Positions 1-6,832 of a DNA stretch of 15,992 nt are shown here, piece by piece (position 1 is the first letter of the stretch; every line of letters starts with the position of its first letter). Source of the DNA: an uncultured Ruminococcus sp. (GTDB taxonomy: Bacteria > Bacillota > Clostridia > Lachnospirales > Lachnospiraceae); NCBI GenBank assembly GCA_900544395.1, contig UQVC01000042.1, forward strand, positions 1 through 15,992. Reading direction: 5' to 3'. The notes under the pieces were generated by a model that was given only the letters and a program-made list of their open reading frames with translations, had not been told where the DNA came from and searched no databases. The position numbers were made by a program, and so were the translations under genes.

Positions 1-36
1 TGCGGCTGGTTCTTTTCTTTGGTCTGCCTCAGCGAC

Positions 37-72
37 AAGTGGTATCTTATCACGGAAGAAGTGAATTGTCAA
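37..72 (-). promoter_or_regulatory. Strong sigma-A promoter reading out of the left edge
   Basis: Read on the minus strand, the -35 is a perfect TTGACA (67-72), followed by a 17-bp spacer and the -10 TAAGAT (44-49). Transcription would start near position 37 and run leftwards out of the window. No coding frame begins in the remaining bases, so they are probably an untranslated leader. The start of that leader (about 1-37) faintly resembles the opening of Firmicute ribosomal-protein L10 leaders, but too little is visible to call it. Confidence 0.7.
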
Positions 73-134
73 TGTTTTTTCTGTTTTTTATTTTTTTCGC
101 ACAATTCAGACAATTTGCTTCTACCTTTTTCCTT

Positions 135-893
135 TTACTGAATCCAGAAATGCACCGCTTCTTTTAAGAACTTTGCACATCCGCTTGCTTCTGCATCATA
201 ATATTTCAGGAAGCGCTCGTCTTGAATATATAGCTCAGTCAACCCTCTATGAGCTTCCTTTGAATATTGCCCCCATGTCATAGACAGCCATTGTCTGTGT
301 CGTATTGCAATCTCTTTTCCAATCGCATCGGATGGTTTTCTCTGCTCTCTGACTGCTGTCTGTAACTTCTCTTTGATTTCTGTTTCCAACCGCTGGAACT
401 CCTGATACTCTTCTTCCGTCATTTTCATCATCTTTGCATTGGATTCCCGTACAGTATCCTCTCCATATTTTTGTCGGATCTCTTCTCCATATTTTTTCTC
501 ATTTTCTTGTATCTCTTTCTTTTTAAATGCTTCAAACTTTTCTGCACTGCTCATCTTTTTTCTTCCTTCCAAAGAATCAATTGTCTTATTTACTGTTTGA
601 ATCAATGCTTCAATCCGGATTTTTTGATTCTGCAGTTCCGAAAGATGTTCATACAATGCTCCCAGTGTATCAAACTCTTCTTTATCCAGGATTTCTAAAA
701 TGCACTGAAGGCGGAGCCCGCGTTCTTTGTAAAATAAAATCTGCTGCAGCCGGTCTAACGCTTCTTCTCCATAATAACGATACCCGGAGTTATTCGTATA
801 CAATGGTTTTAATAAATCAATCGCATCGTAATACCTCAGTGTACGTGTACTCACTCCTGTCATTTCTGCCACTTCCCGAATACTGTATTCCAT
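135..893 (-). CDS. MerR-family transcriptional regulator with TipAS-like ligand domain
   Basis: This 252-residue protein is a DNA-binding regulator of the MerR family, TipA/Mta-like subgroup. The N-terminal winged helix-turn-helix covers about residues 3-70, with the typical SIREVAEMTGVSTRTLRYYD start and a GYRYY wing segment. A coiled-coil dimerisation helix follows (about 75-125). The C-terminal part (about 130-250), with its WLSMTWGQYSKEAHRGL stretch, resembles the TipAS domain that binds thiopeptide or other hydrophobic compounds in relatives. The ATG at 893 is supported by an AGGAGG site (901-906) 7 bases upstream. The gene lies 67 bp behind the aldehyde dehydrogenase gene on the same strand but has its own operator-promoter, so self-activation is likely. 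The inducing ligand cannot be read from the sequence. Family assignment is secure; the TipAS call is good but less certain. Confidence 0.9.
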   Translation of the reverse strand: MEYSIREVAEMTGVSTRTLRYYDAIDLLKPLYTNNSGYRYYGEEALDRLQQILFYKERGLRLQCILEILDKEEFDTLGALYEHLSELQNQKIRIEALIQTVNKTIDSLEGRKKMSSAEKFEAFKKKEIQENEKKYGEEIRQKYGEDTVRESNAKMMKMTEEEYQEFQRLETEIKEKLQTAVREQRKPSDAIGKEIAIRHRQWLSMTWGQYSKEAHRGLTELYIQDERFLKYYDAEASGCAKFLKEAVHFWIQ

Positions 894-916
894 CTTTCTC
901 CCTCCTGCCGGATTTT

Positions 917-947
917 AGTATACAAGTTGACGCAGCGTCAAAGTCAA
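917..947 (-). promoter_or_regulatory. MerR-type operator-promoter with 19-bp spacer
   Basis: On the minus strand, -35 TTGACT (942-947) and -10 TATACT (917-922) are separated by 19 bp, longer than the usual 17. This is the hallmark of promoters that MerR proteins activate by untwisting DNA. The spacer contains a perfect inverted repeat, TTGACGC-A-GCGTCAA (927-941), placed exactly where a MerR dimer binds. The site is directly upstream of the merR-type gene, so autoregulation is the simplest reading. Confidence 0.85.
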
Positions 948-960
948 GGTGTTTTTCACA

Positions 961-2361
961 TTATTTCAAAAAGAATTTTACAAGCTTCATTTTTCCTTTT
1001 GTAAATGGCGGATAGCATACTGGCAGATTCCAGTTTGCCGGCTTGAAAAACACACTTTTTTCATGTGTAAATGTGTCAAAGCTGTACTTTCCATGATACT
1101 GTCCCATACCGGACGCTCCAACTCCGCCAAATGGAAGATTCGGATTGATCAAATGACTAATCGTATCGTTCACGCACACACCTCCTGAAGATACCCGTTC
1201 CAGGACAAATTGTTCCGCACTCTTCTTTTGGGTAAACAAATACAGCGCCAGCGGTTTGGCTCTTTTATTTACAAAACGTATTGCATCTTCTAGTTTGTGA
1301 TAGGACAAAACAGGTAATACAGGACCGAAGATTTCTTCCTGCATGGAAGCCGCACTATCAGCATTTTCCAGTTTTCCCACATCCAGAATCGTTGGTTCGA
1401 TGTAACGTTGTGTAAGATCTGTTGTTCCTCCATAAAACAAATAGTTTCTGTCTTGATCCAGAATCTTCTGCAGCCGTTCCATGTGCCGTTCATTTACAAT
1501 TCGTCCAAAATCCGGATTTTCCTGAATCTCTTTTCCATATAAACAGAAGAACGCCTGTCTGATTTCTTGCAGAAACTCCTCTTTTCTGCTCTCATCCACA
1601 AGCACATAATCCGGAGCCACACAGGTTTGTCCTGCATTCATCAGCTTGCCCCATACAATCCTTTTTGCCGCTTCTTTTAAGTTTGCCGATTTCTCTATCA
1701 CAACCGGGCTCTTCCCGCCTAATTCCAACGTCACTGGCGTTAAGTGTTCTGCTGCCGCTTTCATTACAATTTTTCCAACACGCTCGCTTCCGGTAAAAAA
1801 TAAATAATCAAATTCCTGCGCAAGCAATGTTTGATTGATCGCTGCATCTCCTTCCACACAGGCAATATATTCTTCACAAAAGGTAGTATGGATCATTTGG
1901 CATACTGCTGTTGATACATGAGGGGTAAGCTCTGATGGTTTCAGTACCGCACAGTTTCCCGCTGCAATTGCTCCAATCAACGGCTCAATCAAAAGCTGCA
2001 CCGGATAATTATAAGGACCTAATATTAAAGCACTTCCATATGGTTCCTTTTGAATCTTGCTGCTTCCCGGAAATAAATGAAGGGGGGTCCTCACTCTTTT
2101 TTCTGCTGACCATTTATGCAAATTTCGAATCGTATAGCGAATATCTGACAATACGAATCCCACCTCTGTCGCATAAGATTCAAACACAGATTTTCCAAGA
2201 TCTTTTCTCAATGCTTCTTCTAGTTTGTTTTGATTCTTTTGAATTGCTTCTGCTAACATTTGGAGCTGGCAAATTCGGAAAGGAATCTCTCTTGTTTGAC
2301 CCATTGCAAAAAAGTGTTTCTGCGCTTCTATCAGTTCTGCAAATGTTCTATTTTCTTTCAT
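961..2361 (-). CDS. Aldehyde dehydrogenase (NAD(P)-dependent, YwdH / class 3-like)
   Basis: The protein oxidises aldehydes to carboxylates with NAD(P)+, and its short class 3-like form suggests aliphatic or aromatic aldehydes. With the start chosen here it has 466 residues. Visible motifs are GPYNYP with the oxyanion Asn (about residue 117), the cofactor-site FFTGSERVG (188-196), ELGGKSP with the general-base Glu (213), and GQTCVAP with the nucleophilic Cys (247), then EEIFGPVLPV. The open frame extends to an ATG at 2418, but the predicted -10 (2405-2410) lies inside that extension, so the first codon must be downstream. The ATG at 2361 has an AAGGGA about 12 bases upstream; ATGs at 2373 and 2382 are less well supported. 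No operon partner fixes the substrate, although the TipA-like regulator gene follows directly. Confidence 0.9.
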   Translation of the reverse strand: MKENRTFAELIEAQKHFFAMGQTREIPFRICQLQMLAEAIQKNQNKLEEALRKDLGKSVFESYATEVGFVLSDIRYTIRNLHKWSAEKRVRTPLHLFPGSSKIQKEPYGSALILGPYNYPVQLLIEPLIGAIAAGNCAVLKPSELTPHVSTAVCQMIHTTFCEEYIACVEGDAAINQTLLAQEFDYLFFTGSERVGKIVMKAAAEHLTPVTLELGGKSPVVIEKSANLKEAAKRIVWGKLMNAGQTCVAPDYVLVDESRKEEFLQEIRQAFFCLYGKEIQENPDFGRIVNERHMERLQKILDQDRNYLFYGGTTDLTQRYIEPTILDVGKLENADSAASMQEEIFGPVLPVLSYHKLEDAIRFVNKRAKPLALYLFTQKKSAEQFVLERVSSGGVCVNDTISHLINPNLPFGGVGASGMGQYHGKYSFDTFTHEKSVFFKPANWNLPVCYPPFTKGKMKLVKFFLK

Positions 2362-2404
2362 ACTTATATCCATTCCCTTCATTTCGTGTGTATCATTTTC
2401 GTTT

Positions 2405-2413
2405 ATTATACCA
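2405..2413 (-). promoter_or_regulatory. Extended -10 promoter for the aldehyde dehydrogenase gene
   Basis: Read on minus, TGG-TATAAT is a consensus -10 with the TGn extension; no good -35 is seen 17 bp upstream. The start point would fall near 2398, which rules out the ATG at 2418 as the translation start of the gene. Confidence 0.6.
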
Positions 2414-2429
2414 TCCACTTCTAAGAATG

Positions 2430-2438
2430 TGGTACAAT
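2430..2438 (+). promoter_or_regulatory. Extended -10 promoter for the EEP-family gene
   Basis: TGG-TACAAT on the plus strand is a second TGn-extended -10, also lacking a clear -35. It is 16 bp from the opposing minus-strand -10, so polymerase binding at one promoter should interfere with the other. It lies about 60 bp ahead of the ATG at 2499. Confidence 0.5.
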
Positions 2439-2498
2439 ATTGTCATATAAAACACCGAATATCATCATCATTTTTACAAAAGAAGGGGACTTTTATTT

Positions 2499-3590
2499 AT
2501 GAATGATCATTTCAAAAAGTGGCTGAAAAGACTTGGCATCCTATTTGGAATCCTGCTGTTGATTATCATCTGCTATATTATTTATGTATTTTCCAGTTAT
2601 TACCGCTTGGAAGACAAGCAAATACTGACCATCAGTGGAGCATCTGCTGAAAAAGCAAAGCCCGATATGACCTACCGCATCACTTCTGGCAATATCGGTT
2701 TCGGTGCATATAGCGATGACTATTCTTTCTTTATGGATGGCGGAAAAGAAAGCCGTGCCTATTCCAAAGAAGCGGTCATCGAAAATGTCACAAGCTATAC
2801 TACAGCGGTGGCAAAACTACATCCTGATTTTGCACTTTTCCAGGAAGTTGATATTGATGGCACCCGTAGTTATCATATAGATCAGCGTCCATTTATTCTG
2901 ACTGTACTGCCCGAAAAAGACATTCCACAAGTTCATACATTTGCCCAGAATTATGACAGTCCTTATCTGTTTTATCCGATTCTGGAACCACATGGAAAAA
3001 ATAAAGCAGGATTGCTTACTGTTTCCACAATGGAGATTACCCAATCCGTTCGACGTTCTCTGCCAGTTGAAGGAGGTTTTATGAAATTGTTGGACCTGGA
3101 TCGCTGTTATAGTGTCAATCGGATTCCTGTTGACAATGGAAAAGAACTACTTTTATACAACTTGCATCTTTCCGCCTATACTTCTGATCCAAGCACTGCA
3201 GACAAACAACTGAAGATGTTATTTAACGATATGAAAGCAGAGTATGATGCAGGAAATTACATTGTTGCAGGCGGTGATTTTAATAAAGATCTGCTTGGAA
3301 ATTCTGCTGAAATTTTTGGTCATGAAGAATTGGAAGAGAACTGGGCAAAACCGATCCCGAAAAAATTGATTCCTGATTTTATACAGTTGATTGCACCCTT
3401 TGACAAAGAAAATCCAGTGCCCTCCTGTCGAAATGCCGATCAGCCTTACAACGAATCCAATTTTGTAGTAACGGTAGACGGCTTTCTCGTTTCTGATAAT
3501 GTAACTGTGAAAAATGCGCTTGTACTGGATACAAAATTTCAGTGGAGTGATCACAATCCGGTTTATATGGATTTTGTCTTAACAGACTAA
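2499..3590 (+). CDS. Membrane-anchored endonuclease/exonuclease/phosphatase (EEP) family protein
   Basis: This 363-residue protein belongs to the Mg2+-dependent EEP fold, which includes nucleases, sphingomyelinases and inositol phosphatases. A basic start (KKWLKRLG) followed by one hydrophobic helix (about residues 13-33) and no cleavage site suggests an N-terminal anchor with the catalytic domain outside the membrane. Catalytic landmarks are complete: Asn65 in SGNIGF, the metal-binding Glu116 in FQEVD, Asn221/His223 in YNLHL, Asp260/Asn262 in GGDFNKD, and Asp351-His352 in WSDHNP. The ATG has AGAAGGGG (2481-2488) 10 bases upstream. The gene stands alone, divergent from the aldehyde dehydrogenase. 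The actual substrate (DNA, phospholipid or sugar phosphate) is unknown; the surface location makes a lipid or extracellular nucleic acid plausible. Confidence 0.85.
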   Translation: MNDHFKKWLKRLGILFGILLLIIICYIIYVFSSYYRLEDKQILTISGASAEKAKPDMTYRITSGNIGFGAYSDDYSFFMDGGKESRAYSKEAVIENVTSYTTAVAKLHPDFALFQEVDIDGTRSYHIDQRPFILTVLPEKDIPQVHTFAQNYDSPYLFYPILEPHGKNKAGLLTVSTMEITQSVRRSLPVEGGFMKLLDLDRCYSVNRIPVDNGKELLLYNLHLSAYTSDPSTADKQLKMLFNDMKAEYDAGNYIVAGGDFNKDLLGNSAEIFGHEELEENWAKPIPKKLIPDFIQLIAPFDKENPVPSCRNADQPYNESNFVVTVDGFLVSDNVTVKNALVLDTKFQWSDHNPVYMDFVLTD

Positions 3591-3654
3591 ATCTTCTGTT
3601 GCTCCCAACCATTCCACAAAAGTATCCAATCGGTTGGGATCCCTTATAAAAAAA
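3591..3654. other. Short intergenic stretch with an unassigned stem
   Basis: A 7-bp inverted repeat, CCCAACC (3604-3610) with GGTTGGG (3632-3638), could form a hairpin with a 21-base loop behind the EEP-family gene. No T run follows it on either strand, so it is not a standard intrinsic terminator. The stretch ends in a run of seven A (3648-3654) that borders the insertion sequence. Confidence 0.4.
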
Positions 3655-3670
3655 CCTATATTATTCACGG
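3655..3670 (+). repeat. Left terminal inverted repeat of the IS1380-family element
   Basis: CCTATATTATTCACGG begins the element directly after the A run. It matches the inverted right end at 13 of 16 positions, and a leading CCT is common in IS1380 ends. Confidence 0.8.
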
Positions 3671-3698
3671 CTTCGCCGTGAAAGTGGCTGAAAGCCAC
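3664..3698 (+). repeat. Two tandem perfect hairpins inside the left end of the IS
   Basis: The first hairpin is TTCACGGC-TTC-GCCGTGAA (3664-3682). The second, GTGGCT-GAA-AGCCAC (3684-3698), starts one base later. Both have three-base loops and perfect stems. They overlap the inner edge of the terminal repeat and precede the transposase promoter. They could shield the transposase from read-through transcription or act in end recognition; neither role is shown by the sequence. Confidence 0.7.
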
Positions 3699-3767
3699 AT
3701 AGTTACTACATTTTAACTGAATATTGCCATTCACCTATTAAGTGAATGAAAAAAGAGCATCTATTTG

Positions 3768-3776
3768 TGGTAAAAT
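3768..3776 (+). promoter_or_regulatory. Probable transposase promoter (extended -10)
   Basis: TGG-TAAAAT is an extended -10 about 40 bp before the transposase ATG, without a recognisable -35. Just ahead is a perfect 7-bp stem, CATTCAC (3728-3734) with GTGAATG (3742-3748), which may be a binding site or hairpin. A weak promoter fits the low expression usual for transposases. Confidence 0.45.
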
Positions 3777-3817
3777 TTAGGTGTCCAATCTAAAAAATCT
3801 ACCCAAAGGAGCCCTTT

Positions 3818-5143
3818 ATGAGTATTGTAAACACCTTATCGCTTGAAAGCAATAGACAGATTAAAATTAATTTCAATGGAGGCGATTTATCCTCCGATAC
3901 AGGCTTACTTCTCATCAAAGAATTCGTAAGCAAACTTGGCATTGACAGACTTTTCAGTCATTCATTTAAGACCAACGATTCTGCATTATTCAGATATCAC
4001 ACTGATAAGGCAAATCTTCTTCAGATGATATATATGATTATTGCCGGTTACTTTGAAGACGATGCTTCAGATGAACTTACCAATGATCCTGTGTTTAAAA
4101 CAGTGCTTGAAAAAGACACTTTAGCATCACAGCCAACAGTTTCAAGATTCTTCAATCGTATGGATGAAGACACATTAAATCAGTTTCTTGCTATCGAAAG
4201 AATTCTGAGAAAGAGAATCTACAGCATACAGATGCCTGAAGCGGTTGTTCTTGATCTCGATTCCACACTTCTTGAAGCTTATGGCAAGCAGGAAGGCAGA
4301 GCCTTTAACTTTCACTATCAGAGTAATGGATATCATCCACTGGTTTGCTATGATGGAATCACAGGCGATTTAATCAAAATCCAATTGCGTGATGGAACCA
4401 AATATTCCTGCACAGGAGTTGTTGATTTCCTTCAGCCAATCCTTGATGAATATTTAGCGGATTATCCAGAAGTAACACTCCTGCTCTGTGGTGACAGTGG
4501 CTTTGCAACACCTGAACTATATAAGCAATGTGAAGAAAATGGCACCAGTTATGTAATCCGACTGAAAGAAAATAGAATTCTTCGTGACAAAGCATCTTTT
4601 CTTGTCGATGAGCTTGATGAAATCACGAAAGAGAACAAAGTTGATTATGCTGTTGTCTATGGTGAATTCATGTATCAGGCAGGTCCATGGCCTTATGAAA
4701 GACGTGTTGTCTGCAAAGTTGAAAAGCCTGAGAATCAGATGGTTTACATGTATACCTTCATTGTTACAAATATGGATTCATCACCAGAGTACCTTGTTAA
4801 ATTTTACTGTAAAAGAGGTCTGATGGAAAACTTTATCAAAGAGAGCAAATCCGGCTTTGATTTTACTTCCGTAAGCAGTCATTCAAGAATTGTAAATGCT
4901 AACAGACTCCAGGTACATGCACTTGCTTATAACATATTTAATTGGTTTAGACGATTGGCGCTATCTGCAAATATGCTTAAACAGCGTATTGATACCGTCC
5001 GTTTAAAACTGCTGAAGATTGCTGCAAAAGTAATCCACTCAGCAAGATATATCACATTCAAGCTGTGTAGCAGCTGCCCCTACAAAAATGAGTTTTATGA
5101 AACGCTGGCAAATATCAGCAGACTGTATGTACAGCTGGAATAG
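3818..5143 (+). CDS. IS1380-family DDE transposase
   Basis: The 441-residue protein is a cut-and-paste transposase with an IS4-like RNase H fold. Catalytic residues are in place: Asp in VLDLDSTLL (D146/D148), Asp226 in LLCGDSGFA, and Glu337 inside a perfect Y-x2-R-x3-E-x6-K signature (Y330, R333, E337, K344). The N-terminal part (about residues 1-130) carries the usual DDASDELTNDPVF and QPTVSRFFNR segments of this family. The ATG has AAAGGAG (3805-3811) six bases upstream. Length is normal and there are no stops or frameshifts, so the enzyme is probably active. It is the only gene in the element; no passenger genes or resistance determinants are present. Confidence 0.95.
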   Translation: MSIVNTLSLESNRQIKINFNGGDLSSDTGLLLIKEFVSKLGIDRLFSHSFKTNDSALFRYHTDKANLLQMIYMIIAGYFEDDASDELTNDPVFKTVLEKDTLASQPTVSRFFNRMDEDTLNQFLAIERILRKRIYSIQMPEAVVLDLDSTLLEAYGKQEGRAFNFHYQSNGYHPLVCYDGITGDLIKIQLRDGTKYSCTGVVDFLQPILDEYLADYPEVTLLLCGDSGFATPELYKQCEENGTSYVIRLKENRILRDKASFLVDELDEITKENKVDYAVVYGEFMYQAGPWPYERRVVCKVEKPENQMVYMYTFIVTNMDSSPEYLVKFYCKRGLMENFIKESKSGFDFTSVSSHSRIVNANRLQVHALAYNIFNWFRRLALSANMLKQRIDTVRLKLLKIAAKVIHSARYITFKLCSSCPYKNEFYETLANISRLYVQLE

Positions 5144-5312
5144 CAACTATTAACGAACCTTGGCAGCTGAATAACTCCTCTAAAAATTGCCACAGGGATT
5201 TTATGCCCTTTTGGCAGATAATTTCAGAGTAGTTACTACTGCCAGAATCAATTTTTGAACTCATGGTACAGTTATTTGGTCGAATACTGATCCATGAATA
5301 ATTCAGGAAAAA
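5144..5312. other. Right subterminal region of the IS and junction
   Basis: This stretch follows the transposase stop and holds an imperfect stem, TGCCA (5188-5192) and GGG with CCC and TGGCA (5212-5216). It also holds the palindrome GTAGTTACTAC (5229-5239) and the right terminal inverted repeat. TAGTTACTAC also occurs near the left end at 3700-3709. After the element ends at 5307, five A separate it from the kinase stop codon. No coding frame or clear T-run terminator is present. Confidence 0.6.
5292..5307 (-). repeat. Right terminal inverted repeat of the IS1380-family element
   Basis: Read on the minus strand it is CCTGAATTATTCATGG, pairing with the left end at 13 of 16 positions. The element boundary is set by this match and the adjoining A run. 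Confidence 0.8.
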
Positions 5313-6545
5313 TTATCTTTTTATCAACACCACCGACAAATCATTGACATTTGTTCCAGTCGGTCCTGTAATCACCAACCCCTCACATTGAGCCAATGCA
5401 TGATAAGCATCATTTTGTTGCAACACACGAGAGATCAGAATTCCTTTTTCTAATAGTTTTGAGCAAGTATCTCCATCTACATATCCGCCAGCTGCATCTG
5501 TAGGTCCATCAGTTCCATCACTTCCCACACTAAAAACCGCTGTCTGTTCCAGTCCAGAAATTCCTTGTGCTGCACTTAGTGCAAGTTCTTGATTTCTCCC
5601 GCCTTTTCCATGACCGGTCAATTGCACGATCGTTTCTCCTCCACAAATAAAGGCCAATGAATCATTTGTATCTTGATGATCTCTTGCGATCGATGCCAAA
5701 AAACTCCCTGCTTCTTTTGCCTGACAACAAAGTGATGCCGAAAGATACATGGCTTTATACCCTAATTTTAATGCTTCTTTTTGTGCAGATTCGCAAAGCT
5801 GTTTGACACTTCCTGTAATATGCGTTTCTACGTTTTTTAATACTTTTGGTGTTTCCTTTTTTAAAAAGACTTTTGCTTCCATGGACAATGGAATTTTATA
5901 GTTCTCTATGATTTCAAATGCTTGCTCACACGTAGAACTGTCTGGATAAGCTGGTCCTGAAGCAATCATATCCAATGGATCCCCTATAATATCTGACAAT
6001 ACTACAGAGAACACTTTAGCCGGAGCACATGCTAACGCAAACCTTCCTCCCTTGACAGCGGAAAGACGTTTTCGGATCGTATTCATTTCAACAATATCTG
6101 CCCCTGATGCCAGTAGTTTTTCCGTAATACTTTGTAACTCCTCTTCTGAAATCAAAGGGGATTCAAATAGTGCGCTACCTCCACCTGAAATTAAAAAAAG
6201 CACCTCATCATCTTGTGTCAAATCAGAAACCAGTTTTAATGCTTCCTGCGTGGCAAGATAAGAATTCGCATCTGGAATCGGATGTCCCGCTTCATAACAC
6301 TTTATATTTGGCAATTCTCCCTTAATGTGATTATATTTTGTGATTACAACCCCCTGCGTAACAGAATCTCCCAATTCATCTACAGCCGCCTTAGACATCT
6401 GCCATGCGGCCTTTCCAACTGCAATCAAAATCAATTTTCCTTTCACTGGATCCATTTCTTTTAATGCTTCTTTTACTGCCGTATCTGGAAGCGCTGAAAA
6501 AAGTGCCGCTTTCATAATATTATCTGCATCTTCTCTTAATGTCAT
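5313..6545 (-). CDS. Glycerate 2-kinase (MOFRL family)
   Basis: The 410-residue protein should phosphorylate D-glycerate to 2-phosphoglycerate with ATP, feeding lower glycolysis in the cytoplasm. It has the class II glycerate kinase layout, a DUF4147 N-terminal region and a C-terminal MOFRL domain. Visible motifs are AVGKAA (42-47), AGHPIPD (86-92), SGGGSAL (120-126), NTIRKRLSAVKGG (155-167), SDIIGDPLDMIASGP (184-198), then GSDGTDGPTDAAGG and TGTNVNDL (396-403). The ATG at 6545 follows AAAGGGG (6556-6562) by 10 bases. It is transcribed away from the hydrolase-regulator-permease operon, and its neighbours support a role in sugar-acid or glycerate use. The IS ends only 5 bp past its stop codon, so the protein is whole but the native 3' end of the mRNA has been displaced. 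Some homologues are annotated as hydroxypyruvate reductase, which the motifs here do not favour. Confidence 0.92.
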   Translation of the reverse strand: MTLREDADNIMKAALFSALPDTAVKEALKEMDPVKGKLILIAVGKAAWQMSKAAVDELGDSVTQGVVITKYNHIKGELPNIKCYEAGHPIPDANSYLATQEALKLVSDLTQDDEVLFLISGGGSALFESPLISEEELQSITEKLLASGADIVEMNTIRKRLSAVKGGRFALACAPAKVFSVVLSDIIGDPLDMIASGPAYPDSSTCEQAFEIIENYKIPLSMEAKVFLKKETPKVLKNVETHITGSVKQLCESAQKEALKLGYKAMYLSASLCCQAKEAGSFLASIARDHQDTNDSLAFICGGETIVQLTGHGKGGRNQELALSAAQGISGLEQTAVFSVGSDGTDGPTDAAGGYVDGDTCSKLLEKGILISRVLQQNDAYHALAQCEGLVITGPTGTNVNDLSVVLIKR

Positions 6546-6832
6546 ATCTGTGTTTCCCCTTTCTTAAATTCTTCATATAGTTCTGCCTATTCATTTTCCC
6601 CAGGCAATCCCTTCAAACACCATTTACATTTTACTTAAAAATAACAGAAAATCTACAAAAATAGAAGTTTTTTCAAAAAAAATGGTTTGAAACACATGTT
6701 TTATTCAAATATTGATGCATAATTCATGACCCATACCAATAAATATATGTTGAATTTGCACAATTTTATAAGTATAATATAGGAAAAGATGATATATTTT
6801 ACTATTCCAACACAAGGAGGGCAAGAAATCCT
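6546..6832. promoter_or_regulatory. Divergent regulatory region between glycerate kinase and hydrolase operon
   Basis: This 287-bp A+T-rich region serves two divergent transcripts. The plus-strand promoter is clear and is listed separately. No minus-strand promoter stands out; TAAAAT read on minus near 6630 is a weak candidate. The half-site TTCAAA/TTTGAA recurs at 6612-6617, 6672-6677, 6686-6691 and 6704-6709. TTTCAAA (6671-6677) and TTTGAAA (6686-6692) form an inverted repeat with an 8-bp gap. The 6686/6704 pair forms another that encloses AAACA-CA-TGTTT. These are candidate operators for the CdaR-type regulator encoded in the operon. Confidence 0.5.
6750..6778 (+). promoter_or_regulatory. 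Sigma-A promoter of the hydrolase-regulator-permease operon
   Basis: TTGAAT (6750-6755) and a perfect TATAAT (6773-6778) are separated by 17 bp. The start would be near 6785, leaving a leader of about 48 bases to the first ATG at 6833, with AAGGAGG at 6814-6820. Confidence 0.75.

Larger units (their letters stand above)
3655..5307 (+). mobile_element. Complete IS1380-family insertion sequence
   Basis: The element is 1653 bp, the usual size for IS1380 elements, and carries one intact transposase gene. Its ends are imperfect inverted repeats: CCTATATTATTCACGG at the left (3655-3670) and CCTGAATTATTCATGG read from the right end (5307 back to 5292), matching at 13 of 16 positions. Both flanks carry AAAAA (3650-3654 and 5308-5312), consistent with a short target duplication. 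The duplication is uncertain because the left flank is a longer A run. It lies between the convergent EEP-family and glycerate kinase genes and interrupts no coding frame. Confidence 0.88.

Noticed and set aside
527..1015. Plus-strand open frame across the MerR-type gene and its operator
   Set aside because: It has no ribosome binding site and runs through a MerR operator-promoter, which explains the region better.
3604..3638. Inverted repeat behind the EEP-family gene considered as its terminator
   Set aside because: No T run follows on either strand and the loop is 21 bases, so terminator function is not supported.
3664..3748. Cluster of short hairpins considered as a CRISPR remnant or RNA gene
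   Set aside because: The stems differ from each other, have no regular spacers and lie inside the IS end.
5188..5216. Imperfect stem after the transposase considered as a terminator
   Set aside because: The stem is interrupted and is followed by GATAATTT without a proper T run.
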